Assembly: GCF_008806955.1 (NCBI RefSeq)
Contig: NZ_CP031727.1
Location: forward strand, 2,060,001 to 2,124,000
Source of the DNA: Cellvibrio sp. KY-YJ-3
GTDB lineage: Bacteria; Pseudomonadota; Gammaproteobacteria; Pseudomonadales; Cellvibrionaceae
Length of the DNA stretch: 64,000 nucleotides
Direction: 5' to 3'
Shown here in pieces: positions 7,521 to 17,125 of the stretch. The translations under genes and the position numbers were made by a program. Within the stretch, counting starts at the first letter, position 1. Each line of letters begins with the position of its first letter. A model generated the notes under the pieces. The model saw only the letters and a program-made list of their open reading frames with translations. It was not told the DNA's origin and made no database searches.

Positions 7521-9986
7521 ATGAAAATAGTGTTGCGTAGTTTGATACTTTTAGCGATTACAGGGTTGATAGCCTGTGGCGGGGGCGGGGGCGGGGGCGG
7601 GGGCGGGGGCAGTGGTGGCAGTTCTCCAAGTCCAGCTGGGTCTTCAGTGGGAGGCACAAACTCTTCGTCCTCTTTATCGAGCGCTCCTTTCTCGTCATCC
7701 CGTACAAGCAGCAGCCAGATTTCGTTGGTGCTTCAACCCATTACCAGAGAGAGTGCTCCCTATCTGGTGGCGGGAGTTATCGACGCATTTGATCTGGCAG
7801 TGAGTATGCCTTCGTTGCTTAAAGAGTTGATGAGCGAAGTTAGCTTACTGAATGATGGGCAATACACTCTTCCCTGCGTTGGTGGTGGCACTTATTCATT
7901 GGCCATTAGCAATAATCGCCGAATTGTCACAGAGACCTATCTCAATTGTACAAGTGATGGTGATATTTTATCTGGGCAGCGGCATGTAGATGTTTTAAGA
8001 AAAGGCGAGACAACTTCGCAAGTACTAATTCAGTTCGACAATCTAAATATTCAGTCTGCGAGTGATTCATCGGTTTTCACGGTGATTTCGGGAGATGTTG
8101 AATATGAAGGTGAGATTGATGATGCTTTTGATACAGATAGATTCTTTCAGGTTGAGCTCAACGTCAGCGTAGATGACTCTGCAGAGGGAACTATTTTTCT
8201 TCAGGGGGTTGAATTTCAATTGAGATATACCTCCATAGAGTCGTTTTTCCCGAATAAGTTTTTAACTGAACAAGCCTATGCAGGAAAAATCTCTTGGTTA
8301 GGAAAGGGGGCCGCCAATTTTGAATACAGTGCGAATCAAAACGCTATCATGTTTACTGGTTCCACGGATGCAGTAGCTAAAGCCGTTTATAACAACGAAT
8401 TATTTATTTTCTGGGATGTTCAGGGTGATGGCGTGGCTGAAGCGCAATTATTTATTCCCGATGAGAATTCTTTGCTTGATGCTTTATCTGCGGCGGGAGG
8501 GAAAATAGTTCCATCCGGTGTTGACGGACTGATTCTTGAAAATAACTCTTTATATATGTCTCGTGGAAAAACATATGAAGTTGATATTCGTAAAACGTTA
8601 ACCCATAGCGGGATTTCTTTGTTGGACTATCAGCTTATTGTAGATGGAAATACTGATGCCAGTTCTGATTGGGATGAAATTGAACCCGGTAAATTTTTAC
8701 TTAATTTTTCTTCGAATACAGAAGATAAAACTTATAACTTGATTTTTCGTGCGCGCGGCACTGACGAGCAAGACACTTATGATATACCAGTAAATTTTTT
8801 TGTGGGTTCTGATTATGACAATGATCAGATACCTGATGCTGTTGATGACGATGATGATAACGATCAAGTTGTCGATGAGCTGGATCTCTATCCTTTTAAT
8901 GAATATGAATCTGCCGATTCGGATGCTGATGGAATTGCTGATAATCGCGATGCGGATGCGGATAACGATGGAGTCCCTAACTTAGCGGATTCGAGGCCTC
9001 TCGACCCTACGAATTGCTCAAGTAACATTAGTTCACCTGTAAATACATGCTATTCGGATCAGTGGAGCTCTAAATCCCCTTGGTTTATGGATAAGCAAGG
9101 AGTCATTTATTTTGAGCCCTACAGGGCTGATTTTGGAGTGCGCAGTTTAAATTATTACATCTATCGGCTAAATGCGAGCACGGGACAATATCTGGATCCA
9201 ATTCGCATGGCTGTTAACAACGCTACTTACTTGCCATCAATCGATAAAATTCTCTATCGGGTTGATATAGACGAGCTCCAATTAATTGATCTTGAAACAC
9301 TTGAGTCCAGCTTTTTATTAAAAAATGAGCAACCTTTTAGTGTCAATTATGTAGAGCCGAATCATATTGTGATTACTGTTATTCGAGATAGGGCAAGTGT
9401 TACCACCTATGCAGAGGCTTATGACTTTTCAGGACAATTAATTTCTTCAAGATCAGTTTATAACAATGATCGACAGGTTCCTGTTGTTGCTCCATTGTAC
9501 GTAAAACCAGACTGTCCAGCTGCTATTACAAGCGACTTCTCTGGTAATTTAGTGCTACTTACAACAAATAATTTTCCATCATCTTGTTCTTATGCTGAAG
9601 ATGATGTTCTTGTGTCGCCAAGTAAACAGTGGTTCTATCGGCGATCTCAGGAGAGTGCGAGTGGTGGAATTTTTGCAATGCCTGAGCATCACCAAGGCGG
9701 AATTTTTTCTACATTCAATGACTCTGCTGTAATTAGTATTCCTGCCGTCGATTTATTTAGGTGGGTTGGTGAAGGCTACGTATTAATGGAGCAAAACGTA
9801 CTCACTAGTTATGACTCCAGTGGTGCGCCTATAGCGAGTTATTCTAGTGGTGGCGATCAGACGGTTCTTCACTTGTTTACTAATCGTGAGCGTATCGTAT
9901 TAATAACCCGCCCGAGTGATTCTCTGAAAACTATTATTCGAGTCTTTGATAATCAATTTAACCAGTTGAATATATATGAGTATTAA
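7521..9986 (+). CDS. Large surface lipoprotein with thrombospondin type 3-like calcium repeats
   Basis: An 821-residue exported lipoprotein of unknown role. ATG 7521 follows AGGAG and gives a lipoprotein signal ending in the lipobox LIAC. After the cysteine come a polyglycine run encoded by a hexamer repeat and a serine-rich linker (about 20-60), a Cellvibrio-like arrangement. Residues about 428-495 are Asp-rich with DxDxDG-like loops (DYDNDQIPDAVDD, DSDADGIADNRDADADNDG), like thrombospondin type 3 repeats that bind calcium. The C-terminal part (about 510-820) may be a beta-propeller or sandwich but I do not recognise it. The next gene starts 6 bases after the stop but has no matching function. 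Confidence 0.8.
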   Translation: MKIVLRSLILLAITGLIACGGGGGGGGGGGSGGSSPSPAGSSVGGTNSSSSLSSAPFSSSRTSSSQISLVLQPITRESAPYLVAGVIDAFDLAVSMPSLLKELMSEVSLLNDGQYTLPCVGGGTYSLAISNNRRIVTETYLNCTSDGDILSGQRHVDVLRKGETTSQVLIQFDNLNIQSASDSSVFTVISGDVEYEGEIDDAFDTDRFFQVELNVSVDDSAEGTIFLQGVEFQLRYTSIESFFPNKFLTEQAYAGKISWLGKGAANFEYSANQNAIMFTGSTDAVAKAVYNNELFIFWDVQGDGVAEAQLFIPDENSLLDALSAAGGKIVPSGVDGLILENNSLYMSRGKTYEVDIRKTLTHSGISLLDYQLIVDGNTDASSDWDEIEPGKFLLNFSSNTEDKTYNLIFRARGTDEQDTYDIPVNFFVGSDYDNDQIPDAVDDDDDNDQVVDELDLYPFNEYESADSDADGIADNRDADADNDGVPNLADSRPLDPTNCSSNISSPVNTCYSDQWSSKSPWFMDKQGVIYFEPYRADFGVRSLNYYIYRLNASTGQYLDPIRMAVNNATYLPSIDKILYRVDIDELQLIDLETLESSFLLKNEQPFSVNYVEPNHIVITVIRDRASVTTYAEAYDFSGQLISSRSVYNNDRQVPVVAPLYVKPDCPAAITSDFSGNLVLLTTNNFPSSCSYAEDDVLVSPSKQWFYRRSQESASGGIFAMPEHHQGGIFSTFNDSAVISIPAVDLFRWVGEGYVLMEQNVLTSYDSSGAPIASYSSGGDQTVLHLFTNRERIVLITRPSDSLKTIIRVFDNQFNQLNIYEY
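7581..7610 (+). repeat. Hexanucleotide microsatellite, five copies of GGGGGC
   Basis: Five perfect tandem GGGGGC units directly after the lipobox cysteine codon. Each unit encodes Gly-Gly, so copy-number change would alter the length of the glycine tether without shifting the frame. Confidence 0.95.
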
Positions 9987-9992
9987 TTTTTC

Positions 9993-11360
9993 ATGACCAT
10001 GAACTGGAACCAACTGCTCTGCGCTGATCGCTTGGGGCAGCGTATTGCCAAACACGAGGAGGGGCGTTCGCCCTTTCACTCGGATCACGACAAAATTATT
10101 TTCTCCGGTGCTTTTCGTCGCCTTGCGCGCAAAACGCAGGTGCACCCTATGGCGACGAACGATCATGTGCATAACCGCATGACACACAGTTTGGAAGTGG
10201 CTTGTGTCGGGCGTACGCTGGGTATTCGTGTGGGGCAGGCGTTAAAAGATAAAGGCGATTTGCCCACTAATATCTGGCCGACGGACATAGGCGATATCGT
10301 GCAGGCAACGTGCCTTGCGCACGATATTGGTAACCCGCCGTTTGGGCATACCGGTGAAGATGCGATTCGCAACTGGTTCCAAAAAGAAGGCGCGGAATTT
10401 TTAGCGGATTTGTCGCCCTCCGAGCGCGATGATATTCGCGTGTTTGAAGGTAATGCACAGGGTCTGCGGGTGTTGACGACGTCTGAGTATCACCAATTTC
10501 ATGACGGCATGCGGTTGACTTATGCCACGCTTGCTTCGTCGATTAAATACCCTTGGACATCATCGCCCACGGTATTGGGGCAGCGCCCGAAAGATAACAA
10601 GTACGGAATATTTCAATCCGAGCTGGAGCACTTTCATGAAATCGCGCAGAAAACTGGATTGATCGAATTGGGTAGCGATTGGTATTGCCGTCATCCATTG
10701 GTGTATTTAATGGAAGCGGCGGACGATTTTTGTTACGGCATTATTGATCTGGAAGACGGTTTGGAAATGGGCATTCTCAACTGGAATGAGATTTATGAAT
10801 TATTGCACCCGGTCATTGCCGATTCACCACAGTTGGGTGATTTGGAGCGCTTGCTGAAAAAAGTCAATGATGGTCGCAAACCTGCATTGGTGCGCGGCAA
10901 AGTAATTGATGCATTTATCAATGCAGGTACCGCCGCGTTTATTAAACATCAGGATGCATTTTTGCGCGGTGAAGTGCAGGGCGATTTGATTTCACTGTGT
11001 GACCCCAAAGTGCGCACGGCGGTACAGGCGGCAAAAGATTTAGCCAAGCGTAAAATATTTAATCACTCGCGTCGGGTTGAATTGGAAATTGGCGCTTACG
11101 CGGTGATTGGGACTTTGTTAAATACTGTGTGCTCTGCGGTTTATGCCTCGCTCGGCGATCCGGCGCAAATGACCTATAAAGATAATCGGGTGATGGCGTT
11201 AATTGGCGAAAATAATTTTCACCCGGATGTCAGCAATAAAGCGCACAACTATAAATATCTCGCCCTTATGGCGGTCATCGATTTTATTAGTGGCATGACC
11301 GATAACTACGCCACCAACCTCGCCAAGCAATTTAATGGTATGGGGCATTCACCGTTTTGA
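9993..11360 (+). CDS. dgt: Deoxyguanosinetriphosphate triphosphohydrolase (dGTPase-like)
   Basis: Expected to hydrolyse dGTP (or other dNTPs) to the nucleoside and triphosphate, controlling the dNTP pool. The 455-residue HD-domain protein has the metal ligands in RMTHSLEVACVGR and CLAHDIGNPPFGHTGEDA and the family N-terminus FHSDHDKIIFSGAFRRLARKTQV. Length and order match the dGTPase-like family rather than the larger YfbR-type proteins. The start at 9993 has only a weak ribosome site, so expression may depend partly on readthrough from the lipoprotein gene that ends 7 bases earlier. Actual nucleotide preference cannot be told from sequence. Confidence 0.92.
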   Translation: MTMNWNQLLCADRLGQRIAKHEEGRSPFHSDHDKIIFSGAFRRLARKTQVHPMATNDHVHNRMTHSLEVACVGRTLGIRVGQALKDKGDLPTNIWPTDIGDIVQATCLAHDIGNPPFGHTGEDAIRNWFQKEGAEFLADLSPSERDDIRVFEGNAQGLRVLTTSEYHQFHDGMRLTYATLASSIKYPWTSSPTVLGQRPKDNKYGIFQSELEHFHEIAQKTGLIELGSDWYCRHPLVYLMEAADDFCYGIIDLEDGLEMGILNWNEIYELLHPVIADSPQLGDLERLLKKVNDGRKPALVRGKVIDAFINAGTAAFIKHQDAFLRGEVQGDLISLCDPKVRTAVQAAKDLAKRKIFNHSRRVELEIGAYAVIGTLLNTVCSAVYASLGDPAQMTYKDNRVMALIGENNFHPDVSNKAHNYKYLALMAVIDFISGMTDNYATNLAKQFNGMGHSPF

Positions 11361-11381
11361 AAATGTTAGGTTAATCGCGTT

Positions 11382-12353
11382 ATGTTGCATGCATTTTTTT
11401 CACCTGCAACCGCGCGTATTCTGGTGGTTGTATTTGGTTTGTTGCTACTGCTCGCGGCGCCGTTATTTTTTGTGGGCGGGCCGGATTGGGTATCATCACA
11501 ATTATTAAAAAATCTGTGGAATTTTGGCCACGTGGTTTTTTATGCGCTGTTGTTAATTGTGCTGCAGTGGTTTATTCCGCTTGCGCATTGGCGCCATTGG
11601 CTGGGTGTAACTTTGCTCGCACTGTTGCTGGGTGGTTTGGTAGAAGTGGTGCAGCATTTTGTGGGGCGCCATGCCAGTTGGTCGGACATATTTAATAATC
11701 TTGTGGGGGTTTGGTTAGGGTTATTTTGGGGGCAGCATCCCACCGCCGCTAACGTTGTAAGGGTGAGGTTCGGGCGCTGGTTGAGTTTTTTGTTGATCAC
11801 CCCCGCGCTCTGGTTGGTGATTGATGCGGCTTGGGCTGAGGTGAGTTTGCGTCGTGCCTTTCCGCTGTTAAACAGTTTTGAATCGCGCGCCGAAGTGCGG
11901 CAATTAGGTGTTAACCCCGAGCGGGTGGACGCGCAATTCACTACAGGGATTGTCAGTCAGGGTGAGCATTCTTTGCAGATGGATTTGGCTACCGGTGGTT
12001 ATGCCGGTATTCGCCTGCGGGTGTGTTATGGCGATTGGAGTGGTTACGACTATCTGGCTTTCGATCTGTTCAACCCGGATGAGGAGACCCTGAAGCTGGT
12101 GTTGCGGCTTTCCGATGTAGTTCATGATCGCGGTAGTCACAGTTATCACGATCGTTTTAATCAGTCGCTAGTATTGCAGCCGGGGTGGAATCATTTGCGG
12201 TTTGCGATCACCGACATAGCCCAAAGCCCAAAACAGCGGACTATGCAGCTCGATGCGGTGTGTAACCTGGGAATTTTTGCATCGGGGTTGACCCGTGTGC
12301 GCCGGGTGTATCTGGACAACATTCGGTTGGAAAACACGACTGGCTTGGAATAA
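11382..12353 (+). CDS. VanZ-like membrane protein with C-terminal galactose-binding-like domain
   Basis: A 323-residue protein. The N-terminal 160 residues hold four or five hydrophobic segments and the VanZ-like signature (LLNFGH-type motif here LWNFGHVVFYALL, then GLVEVVQHFVGRHASWSDIFNNLVG). Residues about 165-320 are a soluble beta-rich module (YDYLAFDLFNPDEETLKLVLRLSD; NHLRFAITDI; RVYLDNIRL) that resembles the jelly-roll carbohydrate-binding or CIA30-like folds. The combination suggests a membrane anchor presenting a glycan-binding domain at the periplasmic face; this is inference. It starts 21 bases after dgt and may share its transcript. Confidence 0.75.
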   Translation: MLHAFFSPATARILVVVFGLLLLLAAPLFFVGGPDWVSSQLLKNLWNFGHVVFYALLLIVLQWFIPLAHWRHWLGVTLLALLLGGLVEVVQHFVGRHASWSDIFNNLVGVWLGLFWGQHPTAANVVRVRFGRWLSFLLITPALWLVIDAAWAEVSLRRAFPLLNSFESRAEVRQLGVNPERVDAQFTTGIVSQGEHSLQMDLATGGYAGIRLRVCYGDWSGYDYLAFDLFNPDEETLKLVLRLSDVVHDRGSHSYHDRFNQSLVLQPGWNHLRFAITDIAQSPKQRTMQLDAVCNLGIFASGLTRVRRVYLDNIRLENTTGLE

Positions 12354-12360
12354 CAGGCTG

Positions 12361-12388
12361 GAAAAACAAACCGCCGATAAATCGGCGG
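12361..12388 (-). terminator. Rho-independent terminator for the small minus-strand gene
   Basis: Hairpin CCGCCGAT-AA-ATCGGCGG (12371-12388); on the minus strand it is followed by TTTGTTTTTC. It lies between two convergent genes, just after the stop of the gene at 12413. Confidence 0.75.
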
Positions 12389-12412
12389 CTGTGTGACTGG
12401 ATGGGGTGAGCG

Positions 12413-12619
12413 TTAAAAATCCAGATCGGAAATATCATCGTACCCGAGCTGATCCTTAATGCGGCGACGCTCCAGGCGATCTTCGATTTTGCGGCGCATT
12501 TCCAAAGTGTGCTGGCTGGCTTCTTTGCCAGTCAGTTTTGGCGTTGCCTCTTCATCATCGGTTTCGATGCTAACATCACTGATAAGATCAGTATCCGGTG
12601 ACTCTACATCAACTGACAT
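12413..12619 (-). CDS. Small conserved acidic protein, PA3496-like
   Basis: A 68-residue soluble protein without signal or membrane segment. The N-terminal half is Asp/Glu-rich; the C-terminal half carries EMRRKIEDRLERRRIKDQLGY, which matches my memory of the PA3496 family (putatively envelope-integrity related) in pseudomonads. I chose ATG 12619 because GGAG lies 7 bases upstream; a longer frame to 12697 looks like leader. Its molecular function is unknown. It is followed by its own terminator and is transcribed away from the RimB/RimK genes. Confidence 0.7.
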   Translation of the reverse strand: MSVDVESPDTDLISDVSIETDDEEATPKLTGKEASQHTLEMRRKIEDRLERRRIKDQLGYDDISDLDF

Positions 12620-12835
12620 AAGACTACTCCAACATTGACAGAGAGAAGGTTTGGCGTCGTTCCCCACAGGGAAAATTTGACCCGCGCTATTTACCATAGC
12701 CCATTAAAAAACAAAAGAAAAATCTTGTTTGGGTGAAGAGATTTTTCTTTTTACCTTGGCGCTAATCTGGGTTACAAAGCGCGCCTGTTACCGGCGCACA
12801 AAACGCTAACTTTTTTTGGGTGAGGGCAAACGACA

Positions 12836-13300
12836 GTGGCAAAAAAACAAGTGGAAGTTATCGGTTGGCGCGAGTGGGTAGGCTTGCCGGATTTGGGGAT
12901 ACCAGCCATCAAAGCCAAAGTGGATACCGGTGCGCGCACCAGTGCCTTGCATGCCTACTATGTCACCCCCTTTGAAAAGGATGGCAAGCCCTGGGTGCGC
13001 TTCGGGTTGCATCCCTTACAGCAGGACAGCCTCACCTGTATTGAATGCGAGGCGCCGGTGAAAGATGTGCGTCAGGTAACCGACTCTGGTGGTCATACTG
13101 AGGCGCGGGTGGTGATTGAAACCTGCCTGCGCATTAACGGCTTGGAAATGCCAATAGAAGTTACGCTCACCGACCGTGAAAATATGCGCTTCCGTATGCT
13201 GCTAGGGCGCAGTGCACTCAAAAAAGGCTTTTGGGTGGATAGCAGCAAATCATTTTTACTCGGCGGCTCCAAAGATCAGCCACTGATGTCCGCGCTCTAG
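12836..13300 (+). CDS. Retropepsin-like ATP-dependent zinc protease family protein (RimB-type)
   Basis: A 154-residue cytoplasmic protein of the family often annotated as ATP-dependent zinc protease and found beside rimK. The core motif AKVDTGARTSALHA contains the Asp-Thr-Gly triad of retropepsin-fold aspartic proteases, and RFRMLLGRSAL near the end is a second family signature. The start is GTG at 12836 with GAGGG upstream. It precedes rimK by 54 bases on the same strand. In Pseudomonas a protease of this kind (RimB) is reported to work with RimK on ribosomal protein S6; the same partnership is inferred here from adjacency. Confidence 0.87.
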   Translation: MAKKQVEVIGWREWVGLPDLGIPAIKAKVDTGARTSALHAYYVTPFEKDGKPWVRFGLHPLQQDSLTCIECEAPVKDVRQVTDSGGHTEARVVIETCLRINGLEMPIEVTLTDRENMRFRMLLGRSALKKGFWVDSSKSFLLGGSKDQPLMSAL

Positions 13301-13354
13301 GGCGATTTGCCCCGGGTGCCTCCCCTTACTTGATCAATATCCTTCAGGATCCCT

Positions 13355-14260
13355 ATGAAAATCGCTATTTTGTCGCGCAATCGTCGCCTTTACTCCACGC
13401 GTCGTTTGGTGGAGGCATGTACCAAACGCGGCCATGAAGTGCGCGTAATCGACATTTTGAAATGCTATATCGACATCGCTTCTGACAGCCCTGCTATTTG
13501 GTATATGGGCGAACAGCTGGAGGATTTTGATGCGGTAATCCCGCGTATTGGCGCCTCGGTAACCCACTACGGTTTGGCGGTGATTCGCCAGTTTGAAATG
13601 ATGGGTGTGTATTGTCTCACCGAGTCCATCGCGTTGGGTCGCTCGCGCGACAAGTTGCGCGCGTTGCAATTGCTCTCGCGCAAAGGATTGGGTTTGCCTA
13701 AAACCAGCTTCGCCTACAACGTGCATGACGCGAAGGAGCTGATCAAGTTGGTTGGTGGTACGCCGCTGGTGTTAAAGCTCTGCGAGGGCACCCAAGGGCG
13801 CGGCATAGTGCTGGCGGAGACGCAGAAGGCGGCGGAGAGTGTGATCGAAGCCTTTCGCGAACTGCGCGCCGAGTTTTTGGTACAGGAATTTATCAAGGAA
13901 GCCAATGGCAGCGACCTGCGCTGTTTTGTGATTGGCGACAAAGTTGTGGCCGCCATGGAGCGCACCGCTGCCGAAGGTGAGTTCCGCTCCAACCTGCATC
14001 GCGGTGGCTCGGCCAAACTGGCCAAGCTAACCCCTACCGAACGGCGCACTGCTATCAAAGCGGCGCAAACCATGGGCTTGCAAGTAGCGGGTGTGGATTT
14101 GCTGCGCTCTGCGCGTGGGCCGTTGGTGATGGAGGTAAATTCATCGCCCGGTTTGGAAGGTATTGAAGGCGCGACTCATAAAGACATCGCTGATGCGATT
14201 GTGGCTTTTGTGGAAGAAAACGCGCGCCCCAACGCCAATAAAACGCGCGGTAAGGGCTGA
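13355..14260 (+). CDS. rimK: Ribosomal protein S6--L-glutamate ligase RimK
   Basis: ATP-grasp ligase that adds glutamate residues to the C-terminus of ribosomal protein S6. The 301 residues are normal length. Visible signatures are the N-terminal [21 protein letters not shown], the ATP-grasp segments [18 protein letters not shown] and [19 protein letters not shown], and the metal-binding end [21 protein letters not shown] precedes the ATG at good distance. It follows the RimB-type protease gene and converges on a GGDEF-EAL gene whose stop lies 14 bases downstream; a hairpin (GGGCGC-TTAG-GCGCCC, 14268-14283) covers this junction but lacks a clear T-run. Confidence 0.96.
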   Translation: MKIAILSRNRRLYSTRRLVEACTKRGHEVRVIDILKCYIDIASDSPAIWYMGEQLEDFDAVIPRIGASVTHYGLAVIRQFEMMGVYCLTESIALGRSRDKLRALQLLSRKGLGLPKTSFAYNVHDAKELIKLVGGTPLVLKLCEGTQGRGIVLAETQKAAESVIEAFRELRAEFLVQEFIKEANGSDLRCFVIGDKVVAAMERTAAEGEFRSNLHRGGSAKLAKLTPTERRTAIKAAQTMGLQVAGVDLLRSARGPLVMEVNSSPGLEGIEGATHKDIADAIVAFVEENARPNANKTRGKG

Positions 14261-14273
14261 TTAGTGCGGGCGC

Positions 14274-16607
14274 TTAGGCGCCCACCTTTAACTGCTGTTC
14301 ACGCAGGTGTTTTTCCAGGCGCACCACGGTGCCGTCGAAGTAAAAACGGCCGTTGCGGAAGTGGCTTTCCAGTTGTTTGGCGGTCATGGGCTTGGCGTAG
14401 AAAAAGCCTTGCGCCTGATCGCAGCCCATATTGCGCAACCATTCGGCTTGGTTCTCGTTTTCTACCCCTTCTGCAACCACCCGCATCTGCATGTTGTGCG
14501 CCAGGCCGATAATGGACTTGGCGATAGCGGCATCGTTGGCGTCGTCGTGAATATCGTTAATAAAACTGCGATCAATCTTGAGTTTTTGCACCTTGAAGCG
14601 CTGTAAATAGGCGAGTGATGAATAGCCGGTACCAAAGTCGTCGATGGCTAAAAACATACCCATTTGATTGAGCTGGTTGAGCTGGTTGATGGTTTCACCG
14701 GCGTGCTCCATGGCGCAGCTTTCGGTGATTTCCAGTTCCAGATGCTGGGCATCCAACCCCGTTTCGCTGAGGATTGCCTCCACTTTGCCGGGAAAATTTT
14801 TCTGGCGGAATTGGCGCGGTGAAAGGTTTACCGCAATCTTGCCCACATATTTGCCTGCGTCGAGCCAGATTCGCTGCTGGCGACAGGCTTCGCGCAATAC
14901 CCACTCACCAATCGGTACTATCAGGCCGGTCTCTTCCGCCAGTGGGATAAAGTGGGCGGGTGATACTATGCCGCGCTCCGGGTGTTGCCAGCGCACCAGT
15001 GCCTCTACGCCGGTCATCTCGCCGGTTTTTAAATCCACCTGTGGTTGGTAGTAGAGGGTTAATTGCTGCTGCTCAACGGCGCGGCGTAAATCGTTTTCCA
15101 ATAGCAAATAATTGACCGCCGTGGCGTTCATGCCCTTGGTGTAAAACTGGCAATTGTTCTTGCCTGCTTCTTTCGCTTTGTACATCGCGATGTCGGCATT
15201 TTTCAGCAGCTCATCGGTGTCTTCACCGTCATCAGGGTAGAGGCTTACGCCGATGCTGACGGTAGTGGAAATACTGTGGCCGCTAATTTCAATTGGACGC
15301 GACAGGGTACTGAGTAGTTTGTTGGCGACAAACACCACATCGTCGATATCGTGAATACCTTCCAATACCACCACAAACTCATCGCCGCCCAAGCGCGCAA
15401 CCGTATCCATATCGCGCACCCCTTCATTGAGGCGGGTGGCGATGGCTTTGAGCAATATGTCGCCGGCGTCGTGGCCGAGACTATCGTTGATATTTTTAAA
15501 GCGGTCGATGTCCAGCAACATCAGCGCTACCCGCGAATTGGCGCGCCGGGCACGGGCTAAACCGTGGTAGATGCGGTCGTAAAACAGCGAGCGGTTGGGC
15601 AGGGAGGTGAGCGAGTCGTGGAATGCCATGTAGTTAAGGCGCGACTGCTGTTCGCGCAGCGCGGTTTCGGCCAGTTTGCGCTCGGAAATATCGGTGCCAA
15701 TAGTGCATACGCCAAAGGCATTGTGTTCTTTATCGCGCAGCGGAAATTTCACCAGCAGGTAAGTGTGCTGGGTGCCATCTTTGTGCATCAGATCCAGCTC
15801 AACCTCGTAGGTCTGCTGGGTCTTTTTGGTAGCGAGGTCGATCTCCCACATGGATTGGGCGACATCTTTGGGGTAGACGTCAAACACATTTTTGCCGACA
15901 AAACCGCTGTCATCGACGTTGGCCATTTGTTTGTAGTGCTCACTGGCGAGCACTACATTGCCATCCAGATCTTTTACCGAAATCAACGCGGGCGAGTGGT
16001 TCAAAATCGCATTCAGGTAGGTTTCGCTTGCCCAGAGTGCCTGTTGCGCTAAACGAAAGCGCTCTGCCTGTTCTTCGTGTTGCCACATGTCGATCATCTG
16101 GCGAACCAGGAGCGAACTGAAGGTCCACACCGTATCCAATTGCTGCACCGTTTGTTGCAGGCCATGCAAATCCCCTTGGGACTCCATGTAAAACACCGCG
16201 ATGGTGTTCTGGTTTTCGCAGATGGGATGCAACAGGCAGGACTGGGTATCGACGGGAATGGTTTTGCCAATCAGGCCGCTCATGGCACTGCGGCTCAAGG
16301 ACAGGGGTTGGCCCTGTTCAAAGGTCTCATGAATAAAAGCAGAGGGTAGGTTTTTAATCCGGCTGAGTGAGGTGGCGATTGCATCAATAGATGTCTGCGC
16401 GCCAGTGCGATTGGCAATCGCTTCAACATACACATGGCCGTCGCGAGCGACGAGCAAAGCAACCCGCTGAATGGTGTGTTTGGCAATAACCAACTTCACC
16501 AAGCGCTCGGCAATTTGTTTGTGATTCAGGTTGCTAAAAAGTCGTTGGAACTTCTTAATCAACTCGACGGCAGTGTGTTTCGACTGCGTTGATTCGCTAT
16601 TCGGCAT
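14274..16607 (-). CDS. Dual-domain c-di-GMP enzyme (GAF-like, PAS, GGDEF, EAL)
   Basis: A 777-residue cytoplasmic signalling protein. Residues 1-175 look like a GAF-type sensor, 195-315 a PAS domain (LNAILNHSPALISVKDLDGNV), 325-490 GGDEF and 505-755 EAL. The GGDEF site is intact (ARLGGDEFVVV) and preceded by an RxxD inhibitory site (RDMD) at the usual five-residue spacing. The EAL site is also intact (GVEALVRWQHP, AIDDFGTGYSSL, VVAEGVEN). So both synthesis and breakdown of c-di-GMP are possible. No membrane segment is seen. It converges on rimK, which is of interest because RimK activity in Pseudomonas is reported to respond to c-di-GMP. Confidence 0.94.
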   Translation of the reverse strand: MPNSESTQSKHTAVELIKKFQRLFSNLNHKQIAERLVKLVIAKHTIQRVALLVARDGHVYVEAIANRTGAQTSIDAIATSLSRIKNLPSAFIHETFEQGQPLSLSRSAMSGLIGKTIPVDTQSCLLHPICENQNTIAVFYMESQGDLHGLQQTVQQLDTVWTFSSLLVRQMIDMWQHEEQAERFRLAQQALWASETYLNAILNHSPALISVKDLDGNVVLASEHYKQMANVDDSGFVGKNVFDVYPKDVAQSMWEIDLATKKTQQTYEVELDLMHKDGTQHTYLLVKFPLRDKEHNAFGVCTIGTDISERKLAETALREQQSRLNYMAFHDSLTSLPNRSLFYDRIYHGLARARRANSRVALMLLDIDRFKNINDSLGHDAGDILLKAIATRLNEGVRDMDTVARLGGDEFVVVLEGIHDIDDVVFVANKLLSTLSRPIEISGHSISTTVSIGVSLYPDDGEDTDELLKNADIAMYKAKEAGKNNCQFYTKGMNATAVNYLLLENDLRRAVEQQQLTLYYQPQVDLKTGEMTGVEALVRWQHPERGIVSPAHFIPLAEETGLIVPIGEWVLREACRQQRIWLDAGKYVGKIAVNLSPRQFRQKNFPGKVEAILSETGLDAQHLELEITESCAMEHAGETINQLNQLNQMGMFLAIDDFGTGYSSLAYLQRFKVQKLKIDRSFINDIHDDANDAAIAKSIIGLAHNMQMRVVAEGVENENQAEWLRNMGCDQAQGFFYAKPMTAKQLESHFRNGRFYFDGTVVRLEKHLREQQLKVGA

Positions 16608-17125
16608 ATTTGCTCAATTTGGGTGATCGTCTCGCGATTTAGTGTGTCTGAACTTCTGGCCACTTCTACAGGCTGGCGCTGTGTCACTAAAAACCTAACT
16701 GTTGGCCACTCTTCCGGGGCCTGCATTTCCCAAATTTCTAACGTGAATCAGCACTTTACAACAAAAGTGCCTAAACACATCCTTTTTTATGATAATTAAA
16801 CCTGCCCTGTAAAGGACACTCAAAAATTAACCTACGATTAGTTTATTTTGACGCCAAAGTGTTTCCAATCTTCCCAAAGGTGGCGCGCATTATTGTTAAT
16901 AAGATGAAAAATATGCCAATACTATGTTTTCATAAGTAATCTAAAAAGAAGGCTCAGTATCGCAACTTATCTGTCTGTATGACTGGCGGTGCGCAGGCTT
17001 AGTTTTACCGTCGCCTAAGTTCGCTTTTATCAAGTGCTGATCTAAAATTTAATTGAGCGTTAGTTTTATTATTCTCAGTTTATTGTTCCTTGTTTTTTAT
17101 GGCTTTGTGCCGGAGTAAGGTCGTC
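16608..17125. other. Intergenic region between divergent GGDEF-EAL and STAS genes
   Basis: About 518 AT-rich bases with no convincing gene on either strand. It must contain the promoters of both flanking genes. I found no long inverted repeat or known operator in it. The frame open from 17090 is leader to the STAS gene. Confidence 0.6.

Noticed and set aside
14268-14283. GGGCGC-TTAG-GCGCCC hairpin at the rimK/EAL junction as a terminator
   Set aside because: Short stem, no T-run on either strand, and it contains the stop codon of the EAL gene.
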